A DNA stretch of 64,000 nt, taken from the NCBI GenBank assembly GCA_024195585.1, contig SWBL01000129.1:1-64000 (forward strand). The letters run 5' to 3'. The position numbers and the translations under genes are program-made. The notes beneath the pieces were generated by a model. It did not search any database. It worked only from the letters and a program-made list of their open reading frames with translations, and had not been told where the DNA came from. How positions within the stretch are numbered: position 1 is the stretch's first letter; the number at the start of each line of letters is the position of its first letter. Shown in pieces: positions 61,204 through 64,000 of the stretch. This DNA is from Aureobasidium sp. EXF-3400. Its lineage: Eukaryota > Ascomycota > Dothideomycetes > Dothideales > Saccotheciaceae.

Positions 61204-61866
61204 ATGGATCACAGCAGAGACCCTTGCCCATGGGTGTACGTTCACCTCCCGCACCTCCGCACCCCGCCAACCCGCTAACTTTGCTCCGACGACAGGGCCT
61301 TGAACGATTTCGGTGGTGCTTTCTGCATGGGCGCAATCGGTGGTTCGCTCTGGCACGGTATCAAGGGTTTCAGAAACAGTCCGTACGTCAATCCGACTCG
61401 AATCCACCTCACACAGCCAGACACAGCCCACTGACACTCGACGCAACAGCTATGGCGAGAGAAGGATAGGTGCTCTGACCGCCATCAAGGCGCGTGCTCC
61501 GGTTCTGGGTGGTAACTTTGGTGTTTGGGGTGGCATGTTTAGTACCTTTGACTGTGCAGTCAAGGGCATTCGGTATGCGATAAACCCACCTTTCTTCAAC
61601 CTATACCACCATACTGACTACAAGACAGCAAGAAGGAAGACCCCTGGAACGCCATCATTGCCGGTTTCTTCACCGGTGGTGCTCTTGCTGTCCGTGGTGG
61701 GTACAAGGCCATGCGCAACGGTGCCATCGGTTGCGCCATTCTGCTCGCCGTCATCGAGGGCGTCGGTATCGGTTTCCAGCGCATGATGGCAGAAAACACC
61801 AGACTCGACGTTCCCCCACCACCTCCGCAAGGCATCGAGGGCGCTCCCAAGCCCATGGTCGCTTAA
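61204..61866 (+). CDS. TIM17: Mitochondrial import inner membrane translocase subunit Tim17
   Basis: Four exons (61204-61235, 61296-61382, 61450-61572, 61629-61866; introns 56-67 nt) encode 159 aa. The N-terminus [20 protein letters not shown] with acidic residues, [18 protein letters not shown], the conserved [15 protein letters not shown] loop, and [16 protein letters not shown] are textbook Tim17. Four membrane helices are expected. Tim17 is the gating and regulatory subunit of the TIM23 complex, which imports presequence proteins across or into the inner membrane. The length matches yeast (158 aa). Using the GTACGT donor at 61236 restores PWVALND; the nearer alternative donor would break the frame. 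Confidence 0.96.
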
Positions 61867-62392
61867 AAAAGTGTTGGTTCATCAAAAAGACCACTTGTGC
61901 TATATACGGGTATATTCGGCGTTTGGAGCGAAAAGCATCATTTTCATGATCTGGGCCTGTCTTCTTTTTTCTACCCATACAACGACCGGCGCGCTTACGA
62001 GGGCGGCTGTCTTGTCTTCTCTACACTCCTCGAAATTCATGTACAATCATCAGAGAGAAAACGACCTTGGTGGGTCATTTGGTTTTGCACAAAGACCAAA
62101 ATCTGTATTCTTATGCTTCATGTCATCAAAAATCCACTTTACAATAACGAATTCACTTTGCATGTCGAGGACGAAACTAGATACAGCGTCCATGGAGAAC
62201 GAGGTCGCCGAATCAGAGAGCCCTGGCATTCTTCTAGGAGCCGTCGGTGAAGTGAAAAGGCAGAATCAGCTCTCCACCTCCACATTCGCCATCCTTTCGG
62301 ACAGACTGTGACGTTCCATGCACTCTGTCATGTTTATTCTATCTCAAAAGATGTATATGAATAGGGGACAGCCATTGCGTTTGTCTAGTCGT
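61867..62392. other. Convergent intergenic region (TIM17 / URI-like)
   Basis: This 526-bp stretch between converging genes presumably holds both 3' UTRs. Nothing else recognised. Confidence 0.5.
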
Positions 62393-63957
62393 CTAAAACT
62401 TCATCCTGGCAGCCTTGAATCTACTCACCTTCTTCATCTTGCCGTCAGGGAACTGCTCCATCAAAGGATCATCCTTTTCTTCTTCTGTCTCCTTAAATCC
62501 ACCTTGTTGGCGAATAATGTTGTTACGTAGGCGGTAGTATTCGGATGCAAGTTGGCGCTGCTGCAGCTCTGGATCGAGCTCATCTACCTCTTCAGGGGCG
62601 CGTACGTTGGTTGCCGCCGCAGCAGGATGCTCGACAATCTTGTCCGACATGACAGAGCCAGATTCTTGTGTTGGCGCAGACTCGGATTGGACGGTCTCAT
62701 CGGTAGCAGCAGCTCTATTTTGCTTGAACCGGGAAACCCTGGCAGGTTTCGTTGGTTGAGAAGGAGCTTGTGTCGTAGAAGGTGCTCGCTCGACAACATC
62801 TGCGATGGGCGCAGTGCGTGGCTTGGAAGCAACAGGGGCTTCAGATTTTGGCGCCTCCTGCACATCCAGCTCTTCGTTGAACCTGACTCCTTTCTTCGCG
62901 GACGTGTTTGACTTGACTGCCTCCTTGCCTTTTGAAATGGCTGGCTTGAGATTCTCACTCGAAGCTCCTTCCTCACCACGAACCACAAGTCGACGAAGTC
63001 CCTCGGGATCGTAAACGGGATCCACCTCCTCAAGATTGGGTCCGAGGTTTCCAATGACTCTTGAGCGAAGCGATTCCTCCAATTCTCGCATTTGGTCTCT
63101 GTAACTTTTGCTGATTCCTGGACGAATGGATCTCCCATGCTCATCTTCTTCCTCTGAGATCTCGCTATCGTAGTCGTCATCGAAGTAGTCATCGTCGTCT
63201 TCAAACTCTGATAGGTTCTCGTCTAGATCCAGTTCAGCCACCACCTGGCCGACTTCATTCAGATTATATTGGAGCATCTCCCTCCGTAGCCTGGCATCTT
63301 CAGGTGACTCGTCCTCAGGAATGACTGCTTGGGTTCCGATGATATCGTCATCGTCGTCCAACTCGATGACACGCTCACCGTTGGCGAATGTGCCACTGAA
63401 CAAAGAAGGGTTAACTCCAGATGACCTGCTGGCACTAGCATTGTCGGCGCGCGAGGGAATCTCTCTTTCCTGAACCTCCCCTGCAAAGCTTACTCCTTTC
63501 TTGGTAGTCTTGGGAGCGTTTTCTGCGACTTTCGGCGCATCTTGTGTTTTAGTTACTGGAGCAGCTTTGGGCTTTTGGGTAGCCTCAGATGTCGAGATCT
63601 TGGCCGTATCTCCGTTCTTTGCCTTGGGATCCATGTCTTTCAATCCGGCTTTACGAAGAGTTTCGACAATCTGCGCTGTTTGTTGTTCCGGCTGAGTGAC
63701 TTTGCTTGATATGATGTTTCCATCTTCGTCCAGTTCCTCGAGAATCTCAGTAATAGGTAGTCCAGGTTCCAGAGAGTCGCCGTCCTCTCTGTCCATCTCT
63801 TCCAGCACTTCAGAAAGTTGAGTCTCGATCTTCTCTACCTGCTTGGAGATTGTCGACACATTTTGTTGTACATAATCCAGACGTCTGTCGACAAGTCGGC
63901 TAACTTCTATCGGATGGCGAATTGGTCCTTTTCCAACACCGAACAACTCAAAGATTT
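62393..63957 (-). CDS. URI/Bud27-type unconventional prefoldin (5' end outside window)
   Basis: The visible last exon encodes about 521 residues. The prefoldin-like start IFELFGVGKGPIRHPIEVSR and a helix (VQQNVSTISKQVEKIETQL) match the end of an alpha-type prefoldin domain. Acidic regions follow (FEDDDDYFDDDYDSEISEEE), then Lys/Arg-rich stretches with GVRFNEELDV, and a basic end VSRFKAARMKF like the fungal DUF3835 tail. Yeast Bud27 and human URI help assemble RNA polymerases through Rpb5 and act in TOR-linked transcription. A CTAG acceptor at 63958-63960 precedes the exon in the right phase, so at least one upstream exon lies beyond the right edge. The gene is partial in this window, not broken. 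Confidence 0.85.
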
Positions 63958-64000
63958 CTAGATGAGTTAGAGTGTGATTTTGAGTCTGCCGTATCGTTGC

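Overview
The window is nuclear DNA of a filamentous ascomycete (Pezizomycotina; a Dothideomycete is my best guess, not proven). The reasons: genes are dense on both strands, introns are short (about 43-100 nt) with GTRNGT donors and CTAAC/CTGAC-like branch points, 5' leaders are CT-rich, two tRNA genes carry introns, and several gene types are typical of filamentous fungi (trifunctional HIS4, L-arabinitol dehydrogenase, Mx-like dynamin, PLB lysophospholipase, patatin). No virus, CRISPR array or intact transposon was seen. All exon limits were read by eye from splice signals and reading frame.

Left third (1-24 kb): homocysteine S-methyltransferase, a zinc-free MDR reductase, a small Ser/Thr kinase, a fungal bZIP factor with an altered basic region, an SDR oxidoreductase, a DUF4202 protein, an MFS exporter, L-arabinitol 4-dehydrogenase, an unrecognised spliced 131-aa protein, a patatin lipase and HIS4. 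Most are single metabolic genes, and no biosynthetic cluster is evident.

Middle (23-47 kb): a small membrane protein, a TPR/F-box/LRR protein (Pof3/Dia2 type), an RBR E3 ligase, intron-containing tRNA-Glu and tRNA-Asp, a CCC1/VIT1-type vacuolar metal transporter, a dynamin-like GTPase, two conserved fungal proteins of unknown function, an isoaspartyl peptidase/L-asparaginase, and a HECT ligase whose first exon adds an AZUL zinc domain (UBE3A/E6AP architecture). Three mechanistically different ubiquitin-ligase components therefore lie within about 22 kb.

Right third (47-64 kb): REI1-type pre-60S factor, a secreted Thr/Arg-rich protein with four exact-length 57-bp repeats, a spindle-pole-body coiled-coil protein with a Cep57-type C-terminus, a GPI-type lysophospholipase, a 2.3-kb gene-poor island with decayed coding relics and a short repeated element, then DPH2 and TIM17 from a shared 194-bp promoter, and a URI/Bud27-type prefoldin running off the right edge.

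The least explained items are: a roughly 48-nt element in five copies (four in the island at 57.5-58.3 kb, one between the tRNAs at 29.5 kb), two of which form a perfect 19-bp inverted repeat; the 57-bp Thr/Arg repeat protein; the orphan 131-aa gene; and two ambiguous multi-exon loci at 14.4-15.1 kb and 29.9-30.8 kb.
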